A stretch of DNA of 64,000 bases from Hippopus hippopus. Taxonomy: Eukaryota; Mollusca; Bivalvia; Cardiida; Cardiidae. The notes under the pieces are model-generated. The model searched no databases. It had not been told where the DNA came from and saw only the letters and a program-made list of their open reading frames with translations. This document shows, piece by piece, positions 20,080 to 33,900 of the stretch. The stretch covers positions 67,522,714-67,586,713 of the forward strand of contig OX328099.1 of assembly GCA_946811185.2 (NCBI GenBank), given 5' to 3'. The first letter of the stretch is position 1. Every line of letters starts with the position of its first letter. The position numbers and the translations under genes are program-made.

Positions 20080-20275
20080 TTAATTTCTTTACCACACAGT
20101 CCCGAGCTTTAATGATCCTGATGGAAAGGCTTTGATATCCAGCATTTCCTCCTTTTCCCACAACGTTTCTTACCATATCACAGACAAATTTCATAATCTG
20201 AGCCACATTTGATTTGTCATCCACAAGTACTTTCATTGCCGACGAGTCCACAATTTCGTTGTGCCGTAGAGTTAA
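20080..20275 (+). mobile_element. Family A MITE, one hairpin arm shortened
   Basis: TTAA at both ends (20080-20083, 20272-20275). The left arm is reduced to GGAAAGGCTTTGATATCCAGC. Confidence 0.7.
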
Positions 20276-20550
20276 CGCCTTTTCAACATTATTTCAGTTA
20301 TATCGCGAAGTGGATCAATGCATGAGTCTCCCTTACTGGCACTCACACTCCATCTCTCTGTCGTGCTCTTTCCCTCTCCTGTCTAAATCTCCTTCACTAA
20401 CTGTCTGGTTTTCCATCCCTTTTTCTCTGTCTCCCTGTCCATTCTCCATCTCCATTCACTCACTGTCAGTCTCTTTCTCTCTCTCGTTTCACTAACTCAC
20501 TGGCTCTGTTACTCTCTCCCCATTTTTTGACAAAGTAAAGTCCCAATACA

Positions 20551-20797
20551 TATGAGCCATGCTCTGACAAAAGGGGGCTTAAAGCACATCCGTGATCCAT
20601 GGTACCAAGCCAGCCATCACATACTTAGGGATCAATGATATCCACTTTTTTGAACAACCACCTTAATCATGAAATAAAGCGGTCCTTGGGCATACAAAAA
20701 ATGACCAATTGCGAAAAGTGTTGGCCCAGGTCAGCCTGCGCAGATACTTTTCGCAGATTCATTAAGCCCCCTTTTCACAGAGCATGGCTCATATATA
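20551..20797 (-). mobile_element. Family B MITE, short form
   Basis: Ends GAGCCATGCTCTGAC (20554) and AGAGCATGGCTC (20790) with ATAT-like flanks. The GC-rich core is reduced to CAGCCTGCGCAG. Confidence 0.75.
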
Positions 20798-20980
20798 AAA
20801 GGGAAAAAATGATCGGGCTGGAACCCAGGCTAGCCTCTCACATCAATGGTAAATCCTTATAACGCTGAATAAATCCAATGAACAAATTCAGTCTACAATT
20901 AGACCCAGATGATTGCAATGTAATGATCGACTTTTTTTTTTCACAGCGTTTCAGCAGGGATCGTATATAAGATCCCTGGT

Positions 20981-21084
20981 TTCAGCAAAGTGGACAGTGT
21001 AGGTCAAGATTAGACTACACATTTGGTGCAGTCCAATCTTGATCCACACCGGCCGAAGAGGCAGCTATAGTGATGAAGGAGCTA
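20981..21084 (+). mobile_element. Family D MITE, partial
   Basis: CAGCAAAGTGGACAGTGTAG, the palindrome around CATTTGGTGCAGTCC, and the CACACCGGCCGAAGAGGCA end. The left part is missing. Confidence 0.6.
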
Positions 21085-21108
21085 TAAGGATGTTTAAAAA
21101 CGGGTTTT

Positions 21109-21240
21109 GCGTAGCTCAGTGATAAAGATACATGATTCAAGAATCAAAATATAACATCTCGGGGGGGTTTGAACCTCAATCGAGGGAACATATCATTGGG
21201 CAAGACAGAAAGTTTGGACCGATGAATTCTGCGAAGGCAT
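21109..21240 (+). repeat. tRNA-like SINE head
   Basis: GCGTAGCTCAGTGATAAAG and GGGTTTGAACCTC resemble A and B boxes but the stems do not close. It lies 640 bp before SPEF2. Confidence 0.4.
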
Positions 21241-21779
21241 CTGAGTGTAAGTGTCTATTCACTATATAAATGGGTTATTGTCTAAAATGACAATTACTCT
21301 ACAGGAGTACCTTTCTCTAAATTGAGTACACCGCGCAAGAAATTTGCGTACGCAGCCTTTGGTAAGTAAGCATGAAGTCTGAAAACAAATTTCTCAGAAC
21401 AGCTTAACTTTACGATTTTAGTAAATATTTGCACAACTTTAAGCCAACTTGTACCTTTGGGATCGTATTTTTGTACATTCAATCAAAAAAAAAAAAATGC
21501 GTAACGTGTAGCGATTACTACCTCAGGTACTTTGCGTAATGACATGTACAAAAATTTACCAGTCCAACCTATGCCATAACTTTGTGAACGTGCTTTCATA
21601 AGTAAATGGATTATATTAACAAAGGTGTCAACTGTTACTTTTACTTTGTATAACATTACAAAACGGTCAGACGTAGGTTTCTAATAGTAAACGTATTATG
21701 ATGTACCGAAAGTGTTCAGTTTAAAAGATCGGTTGTGTATTTAGTACGCAGGGACAATATTTACGAAGGACCGCTGTTT
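21241..21779. other. SPEF2 upstream region
   Basis: Mostly unique-looking sequence with an A-run at 21486-21496. No MITE of the main families is seen in it, unlike the introns. It probably holds the SPEF2 promoter. Confidence 0.4.
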
Positions 21780-21794
21780 GTCGCCATTGACAAC
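21780..21794 (+). promoter_or_regulatory. Candidate RFX X-box upstream of SPEF2
   Basis: The sequence GTCGCCATTGACAAC fits the two half-sites of the ciliary X-box (GTNNCC, short spacer, GRNAAC) with a 3-nt spacer. It ends 86 bp before the SPEF2 ATG. RFX factors drive ciliary genes through such sites close to the start in many animals. Position and gene class support it; binding is inferred. Confidence 0.5.
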
Positions 21795-21880
21795 CAAAGA
21801 AGCAATATGGAGGATTGAGCAGAACACTATCACCAGATTCAAAAGCGTGCTAGTCCGTGTCATTCCATCTATTTATAAAA

Positions 21881-21938
21881 ATGACTGACATTTTATGCAG
21901 GTGGCTCAATGGTGAGCTTAAAATTTCCCAGCATGTTG
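21881..21938 (+). CDS. SPEF2: SPEF2 exon 1 (initiator, CH-like domain)
   Basis: It encodes MTDILCRWLNGELKISQHV, residues 1-20. The ATG is preceded by ATAAAA. The donor is GTTG|GTAAGT. It ends in phase 1. Confidence 0.93.
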
Positions 21939-24900
21939 GTAAGTATGCACTATGACATTGAAACCTAGATCTCAAAACTTGAAGTTTGATGAAGTTGTAC
22001 AGTATTCGGACACTACCAGTAAAAAAATAAGGGGGGGGGGGGGGGACGGGGAGGGAAACACACCATTATTCAAACCTGCTGCTTTTCACTGGCATGCTTC
22101 AGGGTGTTCATAGTGAATCATTGGTTCCCAGATTAATTCATAGATTTTACTACCAGTAGCCTACATAAGTTTTTCTGGGATAAAATACAATTTTAAATGG
22201 ATTCATTTGATAGTGGTATCAGAACAAAAAGAATATCCACTCTGTATGAGATAGCGTCCTGTCAGTCTCCATGAATTAGTTCTCTTTTTTTTACTTTGAC
22301 ATTCCTGATAGTATGTCATGCTTAAAAACAAATTGTGTTTCAAATACTGCAAAACTCTGACGTAAGAGGTAGTTTGGTAGAAAAAATTCTGGGACATTCA
22401 ATTTTTTACCTTGTTAGGGCTTGAGACATTTGTGGCAGAATCAAAAGGCTTTGTCATGCAGAAGCAAAGCCAATAAGTCTCTTTTCATGTGTACCACCAA
22501 AATGTTGAAAGATTATACAAGTGTAAATTGTACTAGGGTTAAGAAGATACCTTAGTGGTTTTATGGCTTGTTAGCCTTATACATGAAACAAAAGAACAGG
22601 TAGGATCTACATTTTTACCTTGCTTTTCCTTCAAATTGCTAAAGGGTGGAAATATTACTTGGATTCATTAATCTCACAAAAAAAAAAGACTCGAGAGTTA
22701 TTGGATCAGAGATATGTTCAGCAGGGTTAGCAGAATCAGAGCTATATTTCTTAGGCCAGTATTTATCTGCTTTCAAAAGTAAGGACATAATGTTTCAAAA
22801 TTAAAACCTAAAAGTGGTTTAATGTGCTTCCATGTACTTTAGTCTTTCATTTAGTTTAAAACTTTTCAGAGAAAAAGGCCAATATTGAATCTTGGTAATG
22901 TCATTTTCTAGTGTACAAGGTGGTCTCTAGGTTTCTTTGGATTCTTTGTCCTTACAGATCCAGTCAACTTTGAGAGGGAATTTTCATCAGGATTCCTGGT
23001 TGGAGAAGTGTTGAGTAAATATCAGCTACAGGATGATTTTGACAAATTTTCCCAGAGCAAGTGAGTACAGAAATGAGCTATCATTTGAATGATTTTCAAA
23101 GCACAATAATGATAAATTATGTAATTTCATACAATATTGTACCAATGCTCATTCTCATCTTTTAAGTTTTATTTTTGTTATATTATGACAGGTTAAGGCA
23201 AGTTTTGTTTATGTTTTATTTAATTTTCAAAAATGAAATTGCATTTTTTTTCTTTTCCACTGTTTGAACTTAGGTAATAATTATCTACACAAGAAACACA
23301 ATTTTAGATAAATCATGTGTCAACTTTTCTATGCCTTATGCAGTACCTAACTTTTCAGCCATATCTTTGTTACGGGGAAGCATAATTAGGTCAGACTCTG
23401 AAAGCCCAGGCAAGCAAATAAACAGCATCTTTCTCAAGTGATCAATGTATGTTACATAACAGAAAAGTTGCAACTTACTACTTGTGGAGAAATCATAGGA
23501 ATTTTAAGCAAAAGAAAGCATCTGTTTTTTTCAATTTTTGTTATGTTGATTAGTGTTGTTGTTAGAAAGAAAACTGGCTAGAGTACTACAGTGTCTCCTA
23601 TGCCTTTAGTTAAAACATATTTTATTTCATATAAGTTGAAATGGGGTTGGACCACAAGTTCTACCAACTTAGAATTGGTCCTTTCCCTACAAGACAGTTT
23701 CAGTAATTCTTTTTACAACAATGACAAGTACAGTGAATTCATTTCTAATATATGTACAAAGAAAGAAGAAAAAAAAAAAAGGGTAAGGAAAAGAAGGGTA
23801 TTGATAGAAAAGGAGGAAAGAAATGAAAGGGAATCAGATGGTGCTCTCAGTTAGACGTCCGGTAAAATTATCAATGTTACAGTAGGTGTCAATTGCTTAA
23901 AACATTTTGTATTTTTTATATACATGTGAACTGCTTCAAAAGGTAAACAATTTCGGTCTAAGGTTAAGTCAGCACTGCCAAACAATAATATCTCTATATT
24001 TAAAGGGTGGAATTCCCTTGTTGCTCTGCAAAGTGAGATTCATAAATCAGAATAACGGTAGCATTTGAAAAAATAATTTTCAGCATTTTCAACACCAATA
24101 TTACAGTCACACATGGGATCCAATCGTAAATGGTTCATGTAAAGGTCTTCGTTTAAATGACTACAATTGTTTCTTAATTGTGCATGAAGAACTGAGATAT
24201 ATCTATTTCCAATACAGTAAATATTTGAAATTTTTAGTAAGTAAGTTCTGGATTTAAATGAACTATATGTTGTACTACTTCTTATTTCTTGTTCTAGATT
24301 GTTTCAAAGAGAAATTGAAGATGGAATACATGACTTTTGTAAAATACTTGTTCTAGCATATATCTTCTCATAATTTTGGCTGTCTCTCAGCTGATATTGC
24401 GATCTGTTGCCAACTAATGGAGGAATTAATTCTTCTATATATTGTGGGACAAGATTATCAGAAACTTTATATATAAAGCACAACTTAGAGTTTTTCCTTC
24501 CTATGCCTTTGTAAATAAGATTTCTGGTTCAAATAAATCATTATATGAATTTCAGAACAGCAGACTCTCAGCTTAACAATTTCACCAGGATAGAACCAAC
24601 TCTACATTTACTGAGTATACCATTTGATACCAATGTGGCCCGTGATATTATGACAGAAAAGCATGGAGTGGCAACAAGGCTCATGTACCAGCTTTACATT
24701 GCACTTAACAACAAGAAGAAGTCTAATTTAACTGGTGTTGCTATTGAAACAATGAGACCAGCTGCTCCTGCTAAACTAAATGCAGTTGAAAGTGGAATTT
24801 ATAAAGAGGTAAGTTTGCTTTTAATCTTTAATTTGAAACAAAATTGATTACTGTGAAAATGCATTTCATATCATAAATGTCAATTTTGAACCATCTGTTT

Positions 24901-27900
24901 ATGTTATTACTTTGTAACCATACGTAATGAACTAACACAGTGACTTTCCGTTAATTTTTCTGTTATGTATCAGTGTGTGATGTGAAGATTGTTACATGAA
25001 TCTAGGCTTTGCTAAGTTGTTACTGCAAGTTTAAGAATTATACCTTCAACTAGCTACAAAAATAAAAGATTATTGCTAATACCACTTTACTCAGGACCTC
25101 TATCAGCATAAGAAAACCCAAAGTACTAAAATATTATACATGTATTCCAGATGCTGAAATACCCATATATGCTGTCATTAATTCACACTCTTACATGACT
25201 CTATTTGTTACCAAATTGTGACTATTTACTTAACCCTTAACCACACAATTCCTAGTTTCAATAACTGCAGGCTTATGAAAACATTGTGGGAAAGGAAGAA
25301 AATGCGGGTGGACAGCATTTTCTTCCTTTCCCACGATGTTTTGAACCCTGTCGAAGATTAAAATTTTTATTGTTTGTGACATTTTTCTATTCTTGTGCAA
25401 ATGCTTTCAATTTAGACTAGTTTAATAATTTATTATTTTGTAAAGACTTAAATCACAAAATTCTAGACTTTTTCAAGATTGAAGTATTTTCAATATTAGG
25501 TATAGCTAAAATACATAATTTGCAAGAGTAGAAAACACTGTGTGACAAGGATAAAATACCGGTAAGCAATATTTTCTCCTTTTCCCTCAATGTTTTCAAA
25601 TGCCTTTTTCCTCTTGGTTGCTAAAACCAGAGATTGTGTGTTAAAAGGTAGAGGAATAGAATCAACCTGATTATTGCAGAGATTGAAACATGTGACCCCA
25701 AGGCAGACTGATCTAGAGTTACAAGAGGTTGTGAACAGATTTCATGAGAAGCAGATTGAGATGGAAAAAGTGGCCTTCAAAGAGAGATTTTTAGAGCAAC
25801 AGAAAATCTATGATAAACAGCAAAAGGAGAGACAATTACTGATGGAGAGATCCAGAACTATGAGGTTAAAACAAAGTGAAATGGTTGCAAAGATTCAGTA
25901 AGTAAAATTTTGATAACATCAGTCCATTACTCTCGTAGCTTGTTAACTCTTTTACCAGATGAAAACATCTTAGAGAGATCAAAATTGGCAGGGTTTTGTA
26001 GACAACAAAATTATAGTAAATGTGTCCCAAAGGACAAAAATTGTCTTTTAAATGATAGAAAACCTGGAAAAAGAAGAAAATGCTGGTTACCAGCATTTTC
26101 TCCTTTTCCAACAATGTTTTCCAAAGTTTTCTAACTAGACAAGGTTCAGACTTGTTTGGAAAAGAATGAAGATATTCTTATCAGTCTAATAGGAAGACAT
26201 TAAAAACAAAATAAAAAAGACAAAAAGAAATGCTGATGATATCTAGATAAAGATATTGAAAAACTAAGTAAATACAGATTTTCAGTTTACTTTAATCTTA
26301 ACTTGTCCAAATTTGGTTCCATTAGGGAAAAGGGTAAATACCTGCCACATTATTTTTTAGTAGGTATAACATGGTAAAAATATCTCTTAACTCTTTCAGC
26401 ACCAAATATATTACCTCAACCTCTTTTGACGGCTGAAAACATAGTCCACTGAAACTAAGAAAGATTTTGATGGTGTAAATTGAGATCAGAATGCATGTTC
26501 TGTGCCATCTGATCTTGATCTATGCCATCCGCAAAAACCACTGTTTTCACCCATGGGACTGAAAGGGTTAAAGTATAAACTATAGAACTCTTGTATAAAA
26601 ATTGTATCCTTAATATAGTCTTGGATTTTTTTAGGGATGTGATTGCTTTACTAGTCCTTACTATGTTTAGTTTCAGGAAAATTGGAATATGCGAAGCATT
26701 ACTTATCTGAAGAAAAAATAATGTTCATTTCAGGGCAGCTACTGTTCATATACCTCAGCCTCCACCCCAGAAAACTTTAAAAGCTGTGGAGGCTAAGTCA
26801 GCTGCAAGAAGGAAGAAAGTAGCTGAGGTTTGTAAGATGAATTACATAATAATGTTTAGAATTCTTAAGGATTCATTTTAAAGTGCTTAGATTGATATAA
26901 TACACTAGAATACATAAACCCTTGTAGTGCTGGAGCTGAATTTAATTCGTTATGCCAACAGCCATCGAGAGCAGCCATCAGAAGATGTAGTTTAACCCTT
27001 TCCCAGATGACAAGTTTTAGACTCTTCAAAATTATTACAAATGAGCATACACTCTCTGATAAGGTAGAAAACATTGTGGGAAAAGGAGAAAATGCTGGTT
27101 ACCAGCATTTTCTTCTTTTCCAGCAATGTTTTCAAATGCCTTCTTTCCCAGGGTCATGAAGACCCAGGATTGTTTGGTAAAGGATTAGACTTGAATCTTC
27201 ATTCTAACAAAAAACAGCCTTGAAATTGCAATATCTGCATGTCTAGCACTGACTTAAAATTTCTATGTCATTTTATGTAACGCTGCAAGGGTTAACCTAT
27301 CGCTCTATCTGACTTTTCAATTTGTATGTTTTCTTTAATCTTTTCCATTTAATAATATTTCTCACAGAGAACATTGCGACTCATGAAAAAGATGAAACAT
27401 AAGGTAAACAAGAGCGTACATAGAGGATATTTGTTTTTTTTTTTCAGTGAAAGATCAAAATTTATTTCATTGACTGAAAAATATTACCAATGATGTTTAC
27501 TTGATTAAATAAAGTTCAATCTTTTTTACGAAAAAAACCCCCAAATATTCTATTTATTTCATGCTTATAACCCCTTTTTTTGTTGGGACTTTAGTCAAAA
27601 TCCAGTACTGTTGTTTTTGGTAATTTCCCTTTGCATACTCCCCTCATGTAACAAAGCATTACAGTATTATGTAAAGCCGGAGAAATGTAGGGTAAATGCA
27701 GGTAAATTACTTCAAATTCCCTCTGGTTGAATGGCACACACTGTTTACCTAGGTAACTAGTGCGAGGGAACTACTGTTTCCGCCTTCTATTGAAGAGTTA
27801 GCAAATATGAAATTGGCATTTTTCACTGGTCGTAACCATGAAATATCAAACTATAAACCACCATTATTTTTCGATAAACTACCAAAAGCATGAGGTATAT

Positions 27901-30900
27901 AAGGTAATATCATTTAGAGATAAACAGTTGTATTTCATTGATAGTGATTTTTGTATTATCATTGCAGAATACAGAACACTTTTTGTTATTGTTTGTTTTT
28001 CAGGATACACTGAAGTCTGTTTCTGATTTTGAGGAAAGAATGAAGATGACTTTACCACCTAAGGATGATGAAGAGTAATAATCTTTGTTGATTTATGCAT
28101 TCTATTTTAACCATAAAAGGCTGAATAAATCTAACAGACATGTCTGAATAGAAATAAGACCCAATTACATGTATTTGCGACTGGATAATTGCTTTTGCAG
28201 TGTTTAAGCTAAGCAGACAGAGTAGATCAAAGATCAGACTGCATATTTTGCGCAGCCTGATTTGATCTACACTTGCCACAAAAACAACTACAGTTGTGAA
28301 AGGCACTTTAAGGATTAACTAATTAACCCCCCCAAACATATTTGCAGTGGAAGACTGAAAACATCCTTGTAATATATAACTAATCAATATGAAGTACAGG
28401 AAAGACATTAATTTAAGAGCTATTGCTGTGATTCAAATGAATTACTTGTGAAAGAGATGTAAAACTGTTCAAACAGAACATGAGATAAGATTTAAAACAT
28501 GGAAAGTGTGACTAGAGAAGAAATAATTTGTCATCAGCAATATGATGTTTTCAAAAATGGTTTGCTGTAGGTCAATTTTAGTCATCTGCAGAGGGGGCTG
28601 TAATTTATTAATGAATCTTATCCTGTATTTATGCATTACCCGCATGGATCATCATAGACCTATTTAGAAAATGGCAGAAGTCACAAAAAGGAGATAATTT
28701 TAACCCTTCTGGCACTGAACCTTGGTTTAGTTGGTTTAGTTGCTTATTCAGACTGCAGATTAAGGTCAGACTGCAGTCTGATCTCAATTTACACTGTCTG
28801 CTACTTTATCTGATATGTTCAAATATGTTTATATTAAAACACCCTTGAAACTGCAATTATTGTATTCTCAGTAATGATTGAGAACTTCAGTTTGAGCCAT
28901 ACTCTGTGAAAAGGATGTTAAATGTATCTACAAAAAGTGTCGACCCTGGGCAGCCTGCCGAATCCGCGCAGGCTTACCTGGGTCGAAACTTTTTGCTATT
29001 GGTCAATTTTCTGCATCTCAAAAGTCTTATCTACCTCATAATTCAGTCTAGTGTTAGACAAAATGGATCTTAATCCTTTACCAGACGACAAAATTTTAGC
29101 CTTTTCCAAATTGAAAGCATTTGCAGATGACAATTTCAATGTGGCTCAAATGGTGCAATTTTTTTTTTTTTTTTATAGGGTAGGGTTTTCAAAAGGCTTC
29201 TTTCCTCGGGTTGTTAAAAGTCGACATTGTACAGTAAAGGGTTATTAGCACAACATACTGAAAGAAGCATATGTAGTTACTAACTGTAAGGGTTTCAGTG
29301 TGCATGAAAATTGTACTTTTTTGTGACAGCGAAGGTATAGGAATGGAGTACATCTTGACAAGAGATGAGGAGAAGTCTCCCATGGAAACAATAGATCTAA
29401 TCAAACCTGCATCAAATGATGAGTACATTGGTAAAATAAGGAAGAGACTTCAGGAGGACTCCTCAGCCAGGGCAGAGAGAGAAAAAAGGCGAAGAAAAGT
29501 TCTTGTTGATCAAATTAAAGCTCATGAGGCACAAGAGGTTTGTATTCAAAGTATCAGAGTGCATTTCAGTTTTATCTGATCTAGTTCTTGACATAAATAC
29601 CAGATTGCAATTTTTGATGAATTGTCATCCACCATTAACATAAACAAGTTTTTAAAGCATTTTGGACAAAGGAGCAATCACTGGTTTCAAACAATCTCCC
29701 TTTTCCCAAGGTGCTATCTGTCTTGTTGATTATTATTATTATTAATTGATGTTTTAAGGCGCATCGACAGCTGTGGTCATTTAGCGCGCATGAAGGAAAT
29801 ATTTAGAAATGGAATAATAAAATGTTAATTTGATAATTAAAATCTATATTAGAGTCTACTGTCTTGTTGAAATATGTAATTTTCTTTTCCTGTTGGTAAT
29901 GCTGCTTTTCATCACTTGCTCTTAAAGCAATTTGAGTCAATTCTTTACCACACAATGCCAAGGTTTAGTGACTCTGAGAGGAGGCTTTTGAAAACATTGT
30001 GGGAAAAAGGAAATGTTGGTGACTGGCATGTTGCCCTTTTTGAAACAAATCTTACCATTCTAGCCACATCTGATGATGTCGTCTGCAACTGCTTGCCATT
30101 TGGACAAGTTTAAAATTTTGTCATCTGGTATAGGATTAAAGGTGCTTTCAGGATTAAGAAATATTTATCTGATCAATAATAATCTGTTACATTGCATGAA
30201 TGATCGCTTAGCCCTTGATCCAAGATAAGACCTTGCACAGAACTATCCAACATTTTCCAAGATGTTCTGGACAGTGTAATTATTTAGTCTGTTTTGGAAA
30301 TGAAAATAATTTATTAGAGTGGTTATCACTTCAGATGATAGCACCCAAATACAACTGTTCATGCTTTAGAACTTCGTCGGTTTGAGAAAAGTAAAAAAAA
30401 AAAAAAAAAAAAACTGAGAAAAGGAGTAGTTTCTTATAACAAATATTTGCTCCTTTCCTACAGTGCTTTCCATATTGCTGAAAAAGAAAGACATACAATG
30501 TTCTGCCAAATTTTTGTGTTCTGTGTAATTTATCAAAAGTTTTTGGAAGGTCTGAAAATAGCTTGTATCGTGATTGATTTACCTTTGTCATAATTCCAAG
30601 TTTTAACGACCCTGAGGAAGAAGCCTTTTGACAACATTGTGGGAAAAGGAGAAAATGCTGGTAACCAGCATTTTCTCCTTTTCCCACCATGTTTTCTACC
30701 CTATCAAAAACAAATTCAATCATTTGAGCAACATTTAAATTGCTGTCTGTAAATACTTTAAGTTTGTGACATGTATAAATATTTGTCCTATGGTAAAGAG
30801 TTAAGGGTTACATTCTTAACCTTGAGTATTTGTAATTTCCAGGAGGCTCATAGAGAAGAGATGCTTGTGAACAGATTGATGCGTCAATCACAACAGGAAC

Positions 30901-33900
30901 GAAGGATAGCCGTTCAGCTCCTGCAGACCAGACATGAGAAAGAAATCATCCGTAAAAACAGAATTTTAAGAGAAAAAATGTATGAAGAAAGAAGACTCAA
31001 AGATTTTGATGAAGCTTTGAACAGGGAAGCTGTAAGAATTCATCTTTAATTATTCTATAAATGAGCAACACTCTGGAAGAGGGGTTTTATGCATCTCTCT
31101 GATACATTACCAAGAAAGTCATTATATATTTATGGATCCATAAAATTAATTTTGTCCAACAACTGGTGGAATCATGAGGTAGAATGATCATTTGACATGC
31201 AGAAAATTTACAAATAGCACAAAGTATCAACCAATGTCAGCCTGGGGGGATATCAACATGGGTTGATACTTTTTTGCAGGTGCAATAAACCCCCTTGTCA
31301 CAGAGCATGACTCAAATATGTTTTAGTCAACAAATAATGCCTTAAAAATTTTGCCTTTATATATTTACCTATGTACAAAGCTCTAATGTAAAGCTTTTAA
31401 ACCCTTTGAAACCTTATTACAAAGAATATTTGTGTGCAAGATGTGCTTTTGATGCATGTATGATATAGTATAGAAGTGTTCTGTGTCCTTGAATATGTAC
31501 CAACATAAGTTAGGTTTCTGCCAAAATCTTCTGTATCTAGATACATGAATATGGCAAAATGGAAAGCTTTTAAGCCCTCTGAAAGCCTATAGTTCAGAGA
31601 TTGTTGTTGTATAGAGAGATATTTTTGAGGCATATATCCTATAGCAATATAGAGTTGTCTACATTTGAAAATATACTTGTTTGACCCATTGCCACACAAT
31701 TCCGGCTAACAACCATGAGAAGAAAGGCTTTTGATAACATTATGGGAAAAGGATGCTTTCTACTCTGTCAATTTGCCATCTGCATATGCTTTCGATTTGG
31801 AACAAGTCCTAAAATTTGTCGCATGGTAAAGAGTGCAGCCCTTTGAAAGCTTTTAATCCAGGTATAGTTGTGCAAGAAATACTGTACATAGAGGCATCTA
31901 TCATATAGCATTAAAGAGTTGAAAATATGCTTATTTGAATTGGGTTTAAACCAGAGTCTGTCCTTTAAAAATACTTGTGACATAAGTAAATTCTCCGATG
32001 GTTCTGTATTTTTTTTCACAATGTCTGTCTTGTTTGCACAGGAAATGGCTCAGCTTGCAAAGAAGGAGTACATGGAACAAACACTAAAAGATAGAGAACT
32101 TCATGACAAGATAGCTGCTGAGAGGGCTGAAAACAAATACAGAAAACATTACAATGCTTGTGCTGAAGTTTTGGATCAAATACTCGAGTTTTCTGGAAAA
32201 GTAGCTGAATACAGAGAACTTACAAATAAGTAAGAGCAAATATTTGCTTCAGCCATTTTAAAATAAGTCACATTTAGATATTCATGTACTATGGGTTACA
32301 TAGTAGAAATGATACAAAGAGTATTCTTTGACATACATGTATATAGAAACTTCCTATCAAAAAAGAGCAATTGATCGTAACAACCCTTTTTCCACAGTGA
32401 TTTCAATTCTGCAAAAGCAGAGTTCAAACATTATTAGAAATTTAAATCATCTAATTGGGTCCTTTTTCATCTGACTGAAATTGTCAATTTGATTATTCAT
32501 TAGTGTTGGTATTTTTCAAAAGCCTTTAATAGTAAATACACATATTTATTGGGTCCGGAGTTGTCATACATCTATGAATGTTGTTTTCCATGACGGATAG
32601 TGCAGCAGTGGTTCTTATTGCTAACACGAGGAATCGGGAATGTTGCTAAACCATGTTTCATGCACAATATAGGCCTACTTGTAAATTCCAGTGAATACCT
32701 TGAATAAACCTGATACAATAAAAGCTTTATAGGCTACTTACATGAAGTAAGCATATGGCAAGATTCCAGTAAAGGTAAATATGCTAAAATATATCTGTAC
32801 AAAGCAAGCACCTGGCCAAAGCAAGCACATTTTGTGTGTCCTTTAGGTGCTCGCTTAATACAGGATGAACCATACATTCTACATATTGCATGTTTTGATT
32901 GTCAAGATGTCTGTATTTTTGTATTTAATTGTATTCTTACAGCCTGGTACCTGCAAAATTAATTCGAGAGTGGAGAGCCCAGTTTGAGGCAGGAATTCCA
33001 TTGTATGAGAAGAAAGAAGTTGAAGAAGTACAAGAACAAACTGCTCAACAAGTATTGGAAGAAGAGAGACTCAATCTGCTGGATGAGGGAGATTTTATGG
33101 AATACAAAGTATTTTAATTTATTGATGGTTGTGCGGTTTTCAAAATCAATAACAACCAAATGTAAAAACTGACTAATTCACTGCATTTTGAGAGCTTTGA
33201 TATTCCTTGCAAAGAGATTAGACCAGTGCCCATGTTAAACAACCATTATTAAGAACATTCTCAGTATTATTCTGAAGAATTTTCTAAATTTGAAAGTAAT
33301 ATTTCTGATTCGCTAAACCAAATTGTTCTCAATCTATAATAAGACAAGGAAGGTAAGTAAAAATGGTTGGTAAATATGAACCCAGGATTAGTTGTACTTG
33401 TATATCAGTGTTTTCTTGCAGGACCTTGTCCACCAATCTTTGCTAACTGTTTGCCAAACAACAAATTTTTAGACATGTCCATATTGAAAGTACTTACAGA
33501 TTACAAAATAGATATTGCTCAAACAGTGAAATTTTACTGTAAAAGGTTACCAGCATTTTTCCTTTTTCCACATTGTTTTCAACAGCCTTTTTCATCAGGG
33601 TCATTAAAACACTGGAATGTGTTTGGTACGCCAGACATTTGTTCAGTAAAGGATTAAAAAGACAAAGATTATATTCAATGTTACTATGTATTTTTGAAAA
33701 TCAGTTCGTATCTACACTTTTAAAGCATTTACTACTTCTTCATTTCTGCAAAGTTACAATGTATTTACAATTTCTATCCCTTCACTTTCAGAACATGATT
33801 GGTGAATGGCAGCCACAAGAAGGTTGTGAAATAGCTGGACCGCCAAGAAATAACCCTGTCGTTGGCCATGTTGTACAACGTCTGCTGAACATGGTGTATC

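Noticed and set aside
30331..30723. A 130-codon minus-strand open frame
   Set aside because: It crosses a family A MITE, including the hairpin ([13 protein letters not shown] words appear in many copies), so it is a repeat-derived frame.
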